From: Edaphochlamys debaryana
Taxonomy: Eukaryota > Chlorophyta > Chlorophyceae > Chlamydomonadales
Direction of reading: 5' to 3'
Assembly (NCBI GenBank): GCA_016858145.1
Contig: JAEHOE010000007.1
Coordinates: 806,001-870,000 of the forward strand
Length of the DNA: 64,000 bases
Position 1 is the stretch's first letter; each line of letters begins with the position of its first letter. A program made the translations under genes and the position numbers. The notes under the pieces are model-generated. The model was not told where the DNA came from. It saw nothing but the letters and a program-made list of their open reading frames with translations, and searched no databases. Shown here piece by piece: positions 45,558-55,227 of this stretch.

Positions 45558-46488
45558 GCGCAAAGGGGCTGACCATCTAGGACAGTCGGCAGGACAGGGC
45601 TTTGCCAGCGGGCTGGGAAGGGGTACCAGTCATCCAAGTGGCGGGGCTCTCGCGCAAAGGGGCTGACCATCTAGGACAGTCGGCAGGACAGGGCTTTGCC
45701 AGCGGGCTGGGAAGGGGTACCAGTCATCCGAGCGGCGGGGCTCTCGCGCAAAGGGGCTGACCATCTAGGACAGTCGGCAGGACAGGGCTTTGCCAGCGGG
45801 CTGGGAAGGGGTACCAGTCATCCAAGCGGCGGGGCTCTCGCGCAAAGGGGCTGACCATCTAGGACAGTCGGCAGGACAGGGCTTTGCCAGCGGGCTGGGA
45901 AGGGGTACCAGTCATCCGAGCGGCGGGGCTCTCGCGCAAAGGGGCTGACCATCTAGGACAGTCGGCAGGACAGGGCTTTGCCAGCGGGCTGGGAAGGGGT
46001 ACCAGTCATCCAAGCGGCGGGGCTCTCGCGCAAAGGGGCTGACCATCTAGGACAGTCGGCAGGACAGGGCTTTGCCAGCGGGCTGGGAAGGGGTACCAGT
46101 CATCCGAGCGGCGGGGCTCTCGCGCAAAGGGGCTGACCATCTAGGACAGTCGGCAGGACAGGGCTTTGCCAGCGGGCTGGGAAGGGGTACCAGTCATCCA
46201 AGCGGCGGGGCTCTCGCGCAAAGGGGCTGACCATCTAGGACAGTCGGCAGGACAGGGCTTTGCCAGCGGGCTGGGAAGGGGTACCAGTCATCCAAGCGGC
46301 GGGGCCCTCGCGCAAAGGGGCTGACCATCTAGGACAGTCGGCAGGACAGGGCTTTGCCAGCGGGCTGGGAAGGGGTACCAGTCATCCGAGCGGCGGGGCT
46401 CTCGCGCAAAGGGGCTGACCATCTAGGACAGTCGGCAGGACAGGGCTTTGCCAGCGGGCTGGGAAGGGGTACCAGTCATCCGAGCGGC
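45558..46488. repeat. 94-bp tandem array (about 10 copies) between convergent gene ends
   Basis: The unit begins gcgcaaaggggctgaccatc and contains gggaaggggtaccagtcatc. Period 94 bp (starts 45558, 45652, 45746 ...). Copies are near-identical; the main variants are catccaagcgg against catccgagcgg, which mostly alternate. The array ends at 46488 inside a unit (gcggcg|ttcatctcg). It lies between the HNH-like stop (45131) and the transposase stop (46734). Confidence 0.95.
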
Positions 46489-46733
46489 GTTCATCTCGTT
46501 TGCACTCTTGCAAGGCCGTAAAGACCATCCAGTCAACGTCCCCGCCAATCTGACTGCATCTGCCACCACCGCCGCCACCGCACCGCAGGACCGCCACCGC
46601 ACCGGCACGCTACACCTCCAACCACCAGGGCCACCACCGCAGCCACCGCAGCCGCCAACGTCCCAACCACCGCACCGGCACGCTACATCTACTACCACCA
46701 AGGCCACCACCGCAGCCACCGCAGCCACCGCCA

Positions 46734-49700
46734 CTACCATCGTCGCCACCGCAGGTGGAGGCTCTTGAAGTTGCGGAGAACGTGCCAGTGCCTTGCGAGC
46801 ACGACTTGTCGCCGCTTTGCAGCGGCTCGCTTCTCGTTGTGTGGGTGCGGCTGTGCAAAGCACACCCAGGGCACAATTGCTCTCGGCAAGAACCATGGCC
46901 CGTCTGCGTGTGATTTCGCCTCCATGGGGATCACTGGGCAGTGGAGCAGGGGGTCAGGCTTTGACTCGGCTTTGTACCATTTGGCCATCACCAGTGCCTC
47001 TGCATACCCGTCACGTCCCACGTGCTTGATTACGTTTTCCACCTTGCCGAACCAAAGCTCACCCGACGTGTCAGGGCGGCAGAGAAACCAGGACCCAGCG
47101 GACAGCTTCACACGCCCCACCCTCACTCCCTTCAGGACTTTGACCGTCGCATCCCCACCCACCGAACTGTCCATGTCCCACCGTTCATATGCCGCATCGA
47201 GCTGCGACATTTGCTTCTTCGACAGGGTCATCTCCGGCAGCGCCCGTCGCTCCTCATCGTCCCCGATGGGGACAACAGTCGGTGTACGGCAGAAGTAGGC
47301 TCTCTCGTCGTACATGTCGACCAGGTCGTCGCAGTTAGCGTCCTCCTCTTCAGAGGCGGCCACACGCTCGACATCGCGCAGCCCCCCCTCGTCCTCGACC
47401 TCGCCCTCGCTCCCACCCTCATTGCCCTCGCCCTCGCTCCCACCCTCATCACTGTTGCCCTCGCTCCCGCCCTCAGCGTAGCCCTCGCTCTCACCCCTGG
47501 CCTCAGCCTCACCCTCCCTGTCACCATCGACCTCGGCCTCGGGATCGGCCTCACTGCCCATGCCCTCCCCTCCGCCACCTTCCGCGTCGGCCTGCGTGGC
47601 CTCGTACTCCAGCCGCAGTGCAAGGCAGACCTGCCTGTCGAGGGCCGAGTAGAACATGGAGGCCTCCATGTAGCGCTTGCTGTGTGCCCACCGGCCCAGC
47701 ACTCCCCATAAGTGCTCAGCCTTGAACATGGCAGTGCAGTAAAGGGGCCCTGTATAAGGAGATATGGGCGTAGGAAAAGGGATGGGGAAGAGCACAACGA
47801 TGGCCCCCGAGCCCCCTAGGCCTCCACCCAAACCCCAAGGCCCCCGAGCAACTGACCCAAAACCCAAGGCCCCGCCACCCCCCCCCCCCAGGCCCACCGA
47901 AGTTGGCTATGCCGTCCACCAGGTGGATGCAGTTGTGCAGCTTGATGTCAAGCTGCACTGCACCCAGGTAGGTCTCCACGAGGCACAATGCGGTTGCGAC
48001 CCGTGCCTTAAGGGCTGGAAGCCTGTCTCGGCACGGAATCTTGTCCCACAGGTCACACGACACCTGGAGAAGGGCGATGAGCGTTTCCTCCACTTCAGGA
48101 CTGAGCCCCGCGCTCGCGACGGCATATGACCCGTATGGCCCCGCCAGCAGGAAGAATGTATGCGACTTGGCCTTCTTTCCAGCGGAGGTCAGGCGGGCAA
48201 GACGCTTTGCCCCTGGATCGATCTTGGCAATCTCCAGCAGTGCGTCCCGGAACTTGGCAATCACGTCAGGTGGGAAAGCTGTGGGATGGGGAAGACGGTG
48301 CTCAGACCCAGCCCCCAGCCCCCAGCCCCCAGCCCCCAGCCCCCAGCCCCCAGCCCCCAGCCCCCAGCCCCCAGCCCCCAGCCCCCAGCCCCCAGCCCCC
48401 AGCCCCCAGCCCCCAGCCCCCAGCCCCCAGCCCCCAGCCCCCAGCCCCCAGCCCCCAGCCCCCAGCCCCCAGCCCCCAGCCCCCAGCCCCCAGCCCCCAG
48501 CCCCCAGCCCCCAGCCCCCAGCCCCCAGCCCCCAGCCCCCAGCCCCCAGCCCCCAGCCCCCAGCCCCCAGCCCCCAGCCCCCAGCCCCCAGCCCCAGCCC
48601 CCAGCCCCTTCCTTACGTGTGATGGTCAGGTTGTTTGCATTGTCGTATGCAGTAATGGCGGGGCTCCGCTCACGCAGGTTCTGGAGAGTCAGTACGATGG
48701 TATCCTTAATCACGCCGGCGAGGGTGTGCATGGCGTCGTAGTTCCACGACAGTACCGGGTCAAAGGATGGTGAGTTGTAAACAGGCGAGGACACCTGGGG
48801 CTGATCACGCGAACGGGGGGGTTGCTACACGGCTCCAGGTAGCGTTGAGGGGAGGGAGGTTGGGCTCACTTGCTGCTGGTGGGCCGTTCATGCCCCGGCG
48901 GATCTCCTCTGCCCCCCGTTGCCGGGGCCGTTTGAAGGGGTTAGTGTTCCTGGCCAGCCTCCATGATTGAGCCACAACTGGCGCTGCTGCGTCCGCCGCT
49001 CCATCACCACCCGCATCCTCATCTTCTTCAACCCAATTGTCCTCGTTGTCAGTGCCGTCTGCTGGCCGCTCTTGTTGACGCTCTTGTTGACGGCCCCAGC
49101 CCTGGCCCTCGGGATCACGGCTGGTGAAGTTGGCCTTGAGAGCGCCAAAGAGAGGGTGGCTGGTAGGAAGGAAGCGAAAGTGGTCGGTATAGACCGTCTT
49201 GCCGCCACACTTGAAGCCTGGCTGCCAGCACTTGAGGCATGCCCACAGGGCAGGAGAGAACTTGACGCCCACGTGCTTCTGTAGCCCACGGTAGTCTGAT
49301 ACCATGCCCAGGAGGGTGGCATAGCACCTGGGGAGGGGGGAGGGATTGAATGCGTGGCGTTAGTAGCAGTAGTAGCAGTAACAGCGGAGGTAGCAGTAGT
49401 AGTAGCAGTCACTGGTGCCTGGATCCTCACCTGAACGTCTCGTTGCCACGTGAGGCGTCCTGCAGCAGGACACCCTCCTCCTCCAGGAACCGAAGCTCGT
49501 CTAAGATGAGGGCGAGGACGTGGTTAGGGTCCATTGGAGGCGCACACTTGTCTCCCGGGTACTTGATGTTGCCGCCAATGATGGCGAGCACGGATGAGTA
49601 ACCGAGCTCAAATCGACTCTCCTGAGGGGCATTGACGGCCACCAGGTACCATGGAGTGCTTGACCGTTGCGATTCGTCGGAGGGGACCTTTATAAGGCGG

Positions 49701-51544
49701 GGCAAGGGCAAGGACACCCAGTCATATAAGGAATGCAAGGCACACAAGCATCCCAGGTGCCCGAAGTGCCCCAAGCAACCCACAAGCCCCTGAGCCCCAC
49801 CAGCTCCACCAGCCCCACGCACCAGCCCCTCCTGCCCCACACCCCCCGCCGGATTCAGCACTTACAATGAACGGGTCCGTGATGAGGACGAAGATGACGT
49901 TGCGCCTTTCAGTCTTAAACTTAGGCTGCTTGGCGAAGAGGTCGGCGATGGCTGCCCCATCGCCGATGTCAAACATGCAGTCCGAGTGGGGCTGTGTCCG
50001 GTGTTGCGCCTCCAGGCGTTCCTTCCATGCCCCAAACTGAGAGGCGGTCACCTTGTTGCTGTAGATGCTTTGGAGCCACTGCCTGATGGAGTTGTAGAGC
50101 ATATAGCGTGATGGGTCCATGGGCTTGTTGCAGCGCTTGGACTTGGTGCCTGGCGAGAGGGCCGGACAGGCCTTCGCCTTGGCGTGCTCTCCGCGATACA
50201 CGAAGCCACACTCGCACATGGGGTATCGCCAGATGACCGGCCACTTCACTCCAGCAATGTCCTCCAGCATGGTGAGTACCTGCAGTGGACCGCAACGTGT
50301 AGGACCGCAAGGGAACCGCAACCCTCCACCCGCCAAACCCACCCGCCAACCACCTGACAAACCCACTGAGCCCCTTGCTCCCCAGCCTACGCCAACACAC
50401 CTGCTTGAACGTGGTGGGCAGGTACTTGGCAGCATGCTTCTGCACCTCACTCGCAAAGGGACCCGCAAAGGATTCCCGGATGCTCTTGAGAAAGCGCGCC
50501 ACTGAGGTCTCGGTCGCGCCAGGGCTGCACTCCTTCTGCAGGATGGCCTGGTATAGGACACGGGTGACTAGGCGTGTAACATCCGCATCTCCAGTTGGGA
50601 GCTCGAGGTACTGAAGGCGCTGCGCACGGCGGCGAGGCTTTCCGCCATCACAGCCATTGCCAGGGCACCGGGCGAACAAGCCAGATGAAGCTGCGCAAAA
50701 TGGGTGGGATAGGGAAGGACGGATACCGGGATCAGCGGCATGCACATTCCTCGCCCCCCTGAAAAGAGGCTTCTCTGTCCCCCGCCCCCCGCTCTTGCTC
50801 CCTGGCCCAATTGAAAAGCCTAGACCCCCCGTCCCAACCGGTGAAGTTCTCGACGCCGCCAATGCCGCCCCCGCCATGGCTTGGGATGACGGGGTCAACG
50901 TCGCCAACACCCCCACTGCGTGCTGCAGCTGCAGCTGCTAGTGCGTCAGCAGCAGGCGGTTGAGTGACCGGAGGGATCGCTGCTCCAACCTCCCCCGGCT
51001 CAGGCTCTGCTTCGTCTATGCCCCACTCCGCTAGCTCCATTTCGTCAAGTGCAGGCCCGGCGGGGGGAATGGGGTGGGGTCCCGGGGGGGCTGCACCAGC
51101 AGGAGGGGGGGCGGCTGGCGTGACGTCTTGCGAGTGCGGGCCTGGGTGTAGGCCGCCACCCTGATCTTGGTCGTGTTGGGAAGGGCCACCAGGATCTGTG
51201 CCCCCTGCGGAGTCATTGGAGAGACGCCGAAGGAGAGATGGGCTGAGGCTGGGAATGGGAGAGGGCCTGAGTAGCAGTGGAGTTGCTGCCTGATGCTGTA
51301 CGCCGCGGCCACTGGTGCTTGGCGAAGACAATGCTCCGTCGCCTGGGGCTATGGCCTCGTGCCGGTCCAGAAAGTAGGCCTCAGCAGGTTCCAGTAGAGG
51401 AATGTCCTGTACCGCTCGGTGCCGAGGAACAGGCGAGCCCAGGGGCCCAATACCATCGGCATTTCCATTGCCAGCCACGCTCTCGACAGCGCCGATGCCA
51501 CAACCACTGTCATCGTGGGCTTTGCGCTTACGTTGTCGTCCCAT
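46734..51544 (-). CDS. TNP2-like transposase (CACTA/EnSpm superfamily), about 1,230 aa
   Basis: Exons: 51544-50839, 50690-50401, 50279-49866, 49687-49431, 49327-48870, about 48794-48617, 48278-47898, 47749-46734 (TAG). After a Pro/Gly/Ala-rich N-terminus come Cys motifs (CPGNGC; YPMCECGFVYRGE...CP). The TNP2 core is next: FDIGDGAAIADLF, SSTPWYLVAVNAP, RFELGYSSVLAIIGG, LDELRFLEEEGVLLQDAS, RCYATLLGMVSDYRGL, WACLKCWQPG. It is followed by SWNYDAMHTLAGVIKDT and LHNCIHLVDGIANFG joined to PLYCTAMFKAEHLWGVLG, the DUF4218-like part, and an acidic Glu/Gly repeat. The order matches TNP2/Plavaka-type transposases as known to me. The exon 5/6 join does not keep phase with the best signals (a|gtgagc at 48870; ccccag|gtg at 48794), so a different site or a frameshift is possible. 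The start 51544 was preferred over an upstream ATG at 51652. CCACCG-rich DNA (46,560-46,760) overlaps the end. Confidence 0.85.
48307..48606. repeat. (CCCCAGC)n minisatellite in a transposase intron
   Basis: About 42 near-perfect copies of a 7-bp unit fill the intron between transposase exons 6 and 7. On the transcribed (minus) sense it is (GGGGCTG)n, with G-runs every 7 bases. The only visible irregularity is a shortened unit near 48,593. Confidence 0.95.
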
Positions 51545-51888
51545 GAAAGACGCAGACGCGATTAGCAGGGCAGTGAGAGTAAGTGCAAGGAGGATGTGGC
51601 GTGCAGGTTGGTGGGCAGGGTAAGGAGAGTGTCGCGCGTACGCGCGCGACATGGCGCTAGTGAAGCACTGGGGAAAGTATCTACATTACAAACGGCTTGG
51701 GGTCTGTGCGTACCTTGGCTGGGCGGCGCATGCCACGGAGATGCCCCCCATTGCCATGGTCGATTGATCCTGTCTCCTGCGCCACAAACCACCGCAGTCT
51801 GCTATCCACTATCCACTGTCTTCCTGTCCACTATCTCCCTGTCCGTTACCGCGCGAATGCCATACATCTAACATAAGCGTTGGCAGAC
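51545..51888. promoter_or_regulatory. Bidirectional promoter region of transposase and 590-aa gene
   Basis: 344 bp separate the two divergent start codons. A near-central inverted repeat, 51631-51650, has 8-bp arms gtcgcgcg / cgcgcgac around tacg. A CT-rich stretch with repeated ctatccact/tgtccacta lies at 51,797-51,845. No TATA box was recognised. Shared control of the transposase and its neighbour is inference from the layout. Confidence 0.55.
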
Positions 51889-54722
51889 ATGGCCGGTATA
51901 GGAGAAGTCGAGGCTCAGCCTTCAACTACAGATGACGTGGCAGAGGCGGAGGAGTGTGTGGAGAGGGAGGAGCAGCATCACAGCGGAATAGAGGGAGAAG
52001 GTCCGCAGCTGCCAGGTGAGCTCTGTGATTCGAGCGGCGGGGCTCTGGTGCAGGCTTGTGATGCCGACCCGCTGATGTATATGTAGTTCTCTGGGACGTT
52101 AATAACTTCTAGGGATAGGACTGGGCAGCGGGGAGCCCTGGAAGGCCCGCCCAGACGCTTGACCGGGAAGCAAGCACTTGCCATGACACCGCTGACCGTC
52201 TGGCTGTCCCGCCGGTGTTGCAGGTGATGTTGAAGGGGAGGAGGAGGATCCATACGCTGAGTACAGCGAGGAGCTTCGCGAGGAGTTGCGCGGCATCGGG
52301 TATCGCGGGCTTCCGGAGGCGCTGCGCAGCAAGCTCCAGCAGACTAAGGGCGCCGTGCAGCGCTTGGTGCTGACTGTGGAGACCAGTCCCATATGGGACA
52401 GCTGCGACGACCTCTGGAAGTCGTCGATTTCCCTCGCTGCCAATGTGCCTGGCTTGCAGAGCATGATGGTGCAGGCAATGGGAGGTGACGTGCTCGGGCA
52501 CTACATTGCGTCAGCAATCGTCGCGGTGTTGGGGGAGACAAGCCTGACGCCGGAGTCGGGCGGCAAGACCAAGAGCTCGAGGTGTGTCGGGGATGGGCGT
52601 AAGTGTCTGGGGACGGGCGCCTGGGGATGGGCATCTGTGGATGGGCGCAAGGGGACAGGGCATCTGGGGACGGGCGTCTGGGGACGGGTGCAAGGGGACT
52701 GTGCATCTGGGGCGGGCGTCAGGGCCTGGTCTCGGCATGAATGTGTCAGGGGCTGGTCTCTGCATAAATGCGTACGCGTGAGCCAGGAGTCGTAATTACA
52801 ACACCCCCGTGTGCCCATTCCCTCGACCAAAGCAGGCCGAGCGCCAAGGCCAAGAGCAGCGAGAAGGGCGAGGTAAAGCTCAGCGAGGCGCAGGAAACCC
52901 TGCGCAAGGAGTTGGGCAAGCCATTCGAGGAGGTCTTCAACAAGCTGGGGCTCCAGATAAACCACGCGAGCCTGGTGCGGGTGTACGGCGTGGCGCTCGT
53001 CATGACCCGAATGTGAGCCTGCCGGCTGGGCTTGGCTGGGCTTGGCTGGGCTGGCTGGGCTGGCGAATTCCCGAAACCGGCGAAGTCAACCAGCACACCC
53101 CGCTTGCCCATGCAATCCACAACTCGTGTTTCTCAAGCCAGTGGCTTATACCCTCCCGTCCATGCAGGTTCGTCCGCTGCGGGCTGCAGTGGGCGGATGT
53201 ATACAAGGGGCGCAGCGCTGATATTGGCCAGGTAGTCGTCAACGGCATGGACATGCACGTTCTGTATGTCAGCTACGTCCGGTCGATCCTCAAGGCGTGG
53301 ATCAACTACACGGGCGATAAGAGCGCCACAAACCACGTGGCCAACCTGACCTTAAGCCAGGTCAGGGCGCTGGGCGACCTCCTCAACGACAAGATCAGCA
53401 ACGTGATGCAGAACATCCAAGGGAGCAGACGTAGGTGGGGGTGGTGGTGGTGGGGGATAGATGCAGGGCTGTTTTAAGTTGGGGGGGGGACGTGAAGCTT
53501 CCAGGTTTTGGCTTCTTAAGCTGATGGAGAGCCCTGCCTTGTCCTAATGTTGTTGTGCCGGTGTGCTGCCCTCTATTCCTCGCAGTGTTCCCCCTCATCA
53601 AGAAGATCCTGGAGAAGAGGGCGAAGAAGGCAGCGAGGGCCGCTGAGGACGCCTCTGCTGCTTCCGCTGTCGACGCGGCTGCAGCCGGCCCCAGCAGGCC
53701 GCTGCCCAAGCGGCGGAAGACGAACGCGGGGAGCGGGGGGGCGGCTGAGCAGCCCGCAGCTGCGGCGGCGGCTTGTGCCGTGACTGACAGCGAGGTGGAG
53801 GCGGCGGTGGCGGTGGCCACGACCTTCAAGCCACCCGCGCAGTTCACGCACGCCTTCGACGAACGGGTGTACCCCTGGGGATACAGTCGGAAGCTACCCG
53901 GCGGTCGCGGCCCGCCATGCAGCGTGGAGGCGGCGCGGGCTTACTTCTTCATGAACGAGGCCGCTGCAATCTTCAAGGAGTTCGACATTGCCGGTGGCAA
54001 CAAGTGCACCAGCATGGGTGGGTTGGTTACAACACGTGCTACCAAATTGACTTGCTGTTTGCTTGCTTGCCCAGCTTGTTGCATGATGTGCCCAGCTTAC
54101 TAACTTCTAACTTGCCCCTGCCTACAGCGAGCATCAACGAGTTCATGCTCATCGTGTACAGCCCCAGCGTGAAGTTCTGCGTGGAGCAGCTGGTGGGCAT
54201 GTAAGCCAGGGCCCTCGGGGATAGGCTTGGTTAGTGCTGCTGCCGGGGAGGGGCCTTGGTGGTGAGGGAACTTGATTGGAGAGGTCTTGGAGGCAGGGGA
54301 GGGTATTGAAGGGCGGCTTGGCTTGACATGGCATGGCTTCGCCCCACTAAGACGACTCCTTCTCCCGAAACCACAACAGCATCGAGGTCGCGCCGAGGGA
54401 GGAGGGAGGAGCCGGTGGAGACGGAGGAGCCGGTGGAGCCGGTGGAGACGGAGGAGCCGGTGGAGACAGAGGAGGCGGTGGAGCGGGTGCGGCAGGTGTG
54501 GCCGCGGAAGCCACGGGGGCGCCACAGGGCACGGCACAGCCCGAGCAGCCGGGAACCGCGGAACCGCGGAACGTGCAGAAGCCTCCTGCCCAGGCGGCCG
54601 TCGTGGCGGGAGGCAGGGCAGACAGCACGAAGGCCAACCCGCCCTACAGGCCGCCAAAAGCCATAGGCCCTGGCGGCCGGGGCAATGGCCGCGGCGACAG
54701 ACCCGGCAGGGGTGACCGCTAG
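51889..54722 (+). CDS. Unknown transposon protein divergent from the transposase, 590 aa
   Basis: Seven exons, all phase-consistent: 51889-52015, 52224-52581, 52836-53012, 53168-53430, 53586-54017, 54128-54200, 54380-54722. The start MAGIGEVEAQPSTTDDVAEA is acidic. A helical middle follows (YSEELREELRGIGYRGLPEA, LRKELGKPFEEVFNKLGLQI, VRVYGVALVMTRM-FVRCGLQW). Next are basic nuclear-signal-like patches (KKILEKRAKKAARAAE, KRRKT). An ordered part (FTHAFDERVYPWGYSRKLPG, ARAYFFMNEAAAIFKEFDI, NEFMLIVYSPSVKFCVEQLV) leads to a Gly-rich tail ending GRGNGRGDRPGRGDR. I recognise no family. CACTA elements usually encode a second, subterminal-repeat-binding protein (TNPA type). Position, divergent pairing and basic patches make that role possible, but no DNA-binding domain is evident. 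Confidence 0.75.
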
Positions 54723-54770
54723 CAGGAGCAGGCAGCGGGGTTGGTGGAGGTGGCATTGGGGGCTGATGGG

Positions 54771-55120
54771 GGGGTACGTGACGGACGGGGGTCCATGACG
54801 GATGCTATGAAGCCTGCGGGGGGGTACGTGACAGACGCGGGTCCTTGACGGTTGCTATGAAGCCTACGGGGGGGTGCGTAACGGATGGGGGTTCTTGACG
54901 GATGCTATGAAGCCTACGGGGGGTAGGTGACGGACGCGGGTCCATTACGGATGGTCTGAAGCCTATGGGGGGGGGGGGTAACGGACGCGGGTCCCTTACG
55001 GATGGTGTGCAGCTACGGGGGGGTAGGTAATGGACTGGTCCTTTACGGACGGTATGAAGCCTACGGGGGGGTTGGTAATGGACTCGGATCCGTTACGGAT
55101 GGTACACCCCCTACGGTTCC
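54771..55120. repeat. Right subterminal tandem repeats, about 50-bp unit
   Basis: Six to seven degenerate units read roughly gggggg-gta(c/g)gt(g/a)acgga(c/t)g, then ggtcc-ttacggatg, then ctatgaagcctacgg; starts are near 54774, 54824, 54874 and 54923, and then become irregular. Each holds one or two words related to the TIR decamer (gtccattacggatgg, gtaatggactcgg). They lie just inside the right TIR. Confidence 0.8.
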
Positions 55121-55189
55121 GTTATGGACTCAACTCCGTAGCCACATCAGAGACCGTTACGGGGGGGGGTCCGTAATGTGTGTGTGTGA

Positions 55190-55227
55190 TCTACCCCCCC
55201 ATTACGGACTCAAGTAGTGCCATAGGG
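55190..55227 (-). repeat. Right terminal inverted repeat (38 bp) with GTG target duplication
   Basis: Exact reverse complement of 39303-39340. The target duplication GTG is at 55228-55230, followed at once by the satellite sequence ggggtggatgtgtgg, in register with the left block. Confidence 0.95.

Larger units (their letters stand above)
39303..55227. mobile_element. 15.9-kb CACTA/EnSpm-like DNA transposon with four extra genes
   Basis: Both ends carry a perfect 38-bp inverted repeat starting CCCTATGGCACTACTTGAGT. The flanking satellite shows GTG directly before (39300-39302) and directly after (55228-55230). Joining the flanks with one GTG rebuilds the undisturbed monomer sequence gcgtggtgggggtggatg, so this is an insertion with a 3-bp target duplication, the usual length for CACTA elements. 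Inside are a TNP2-like transposase (46734-51544, -), an unknown gene (39980-40863, +), a zinc-finger/JmjC-like gene (41497-43649, -), an HNH-like gene (44075-45131, +) and an unknown gene (51889-54722, +). All five keep open, splice-consistent frames except one unresolved junction in the transposase. Perfect TIRs and intact genes suggest a young, perhaps still competent, copy. Boundaries are direct observation; family placement rests on the transposase and target-duplication length. Confidence 0.92.

Noticed and set aside
45558..46488. Regular repeats that might be mistaken for a CRISPR array.
   Set aside because: Units are contiguous without variable spacers, the period is 94 bp, and the context is a eukaryotic transposon.
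48301..48610. Long Pro/Gln/Ser or Gly/Trp-rich frames through the CCCCAGC repeat.
   Set aside because: A 7-bp repeat stays open in several frames on both strands; the stretch lies inside an intron fixed by flanking transposase sequence.
51545..51652. Upstream in-frame ATG of the transposase giving a hydrophobic N-terminal helix (ILLALTLTALLIASASF).
   Set aside because: A membrane anchor is not expected on a transposase, and ATG 51544 is followed by a basic nuclear-type start (MGRQRKRKAHDD). The alternative cannot be fully excluded.
39303..55227. Interpretation as KDZ (Zisupton-type), Helitron, Maverick or LTR element.
   Set aside because: The transposase segments fit TNP2 and the duplication is 3 bp, whereas Zisupton elements give 8 bp; no helicase, polymerase B, integrase or reverse transcriptase is present, and the ends are inverted, not direct, repeats.
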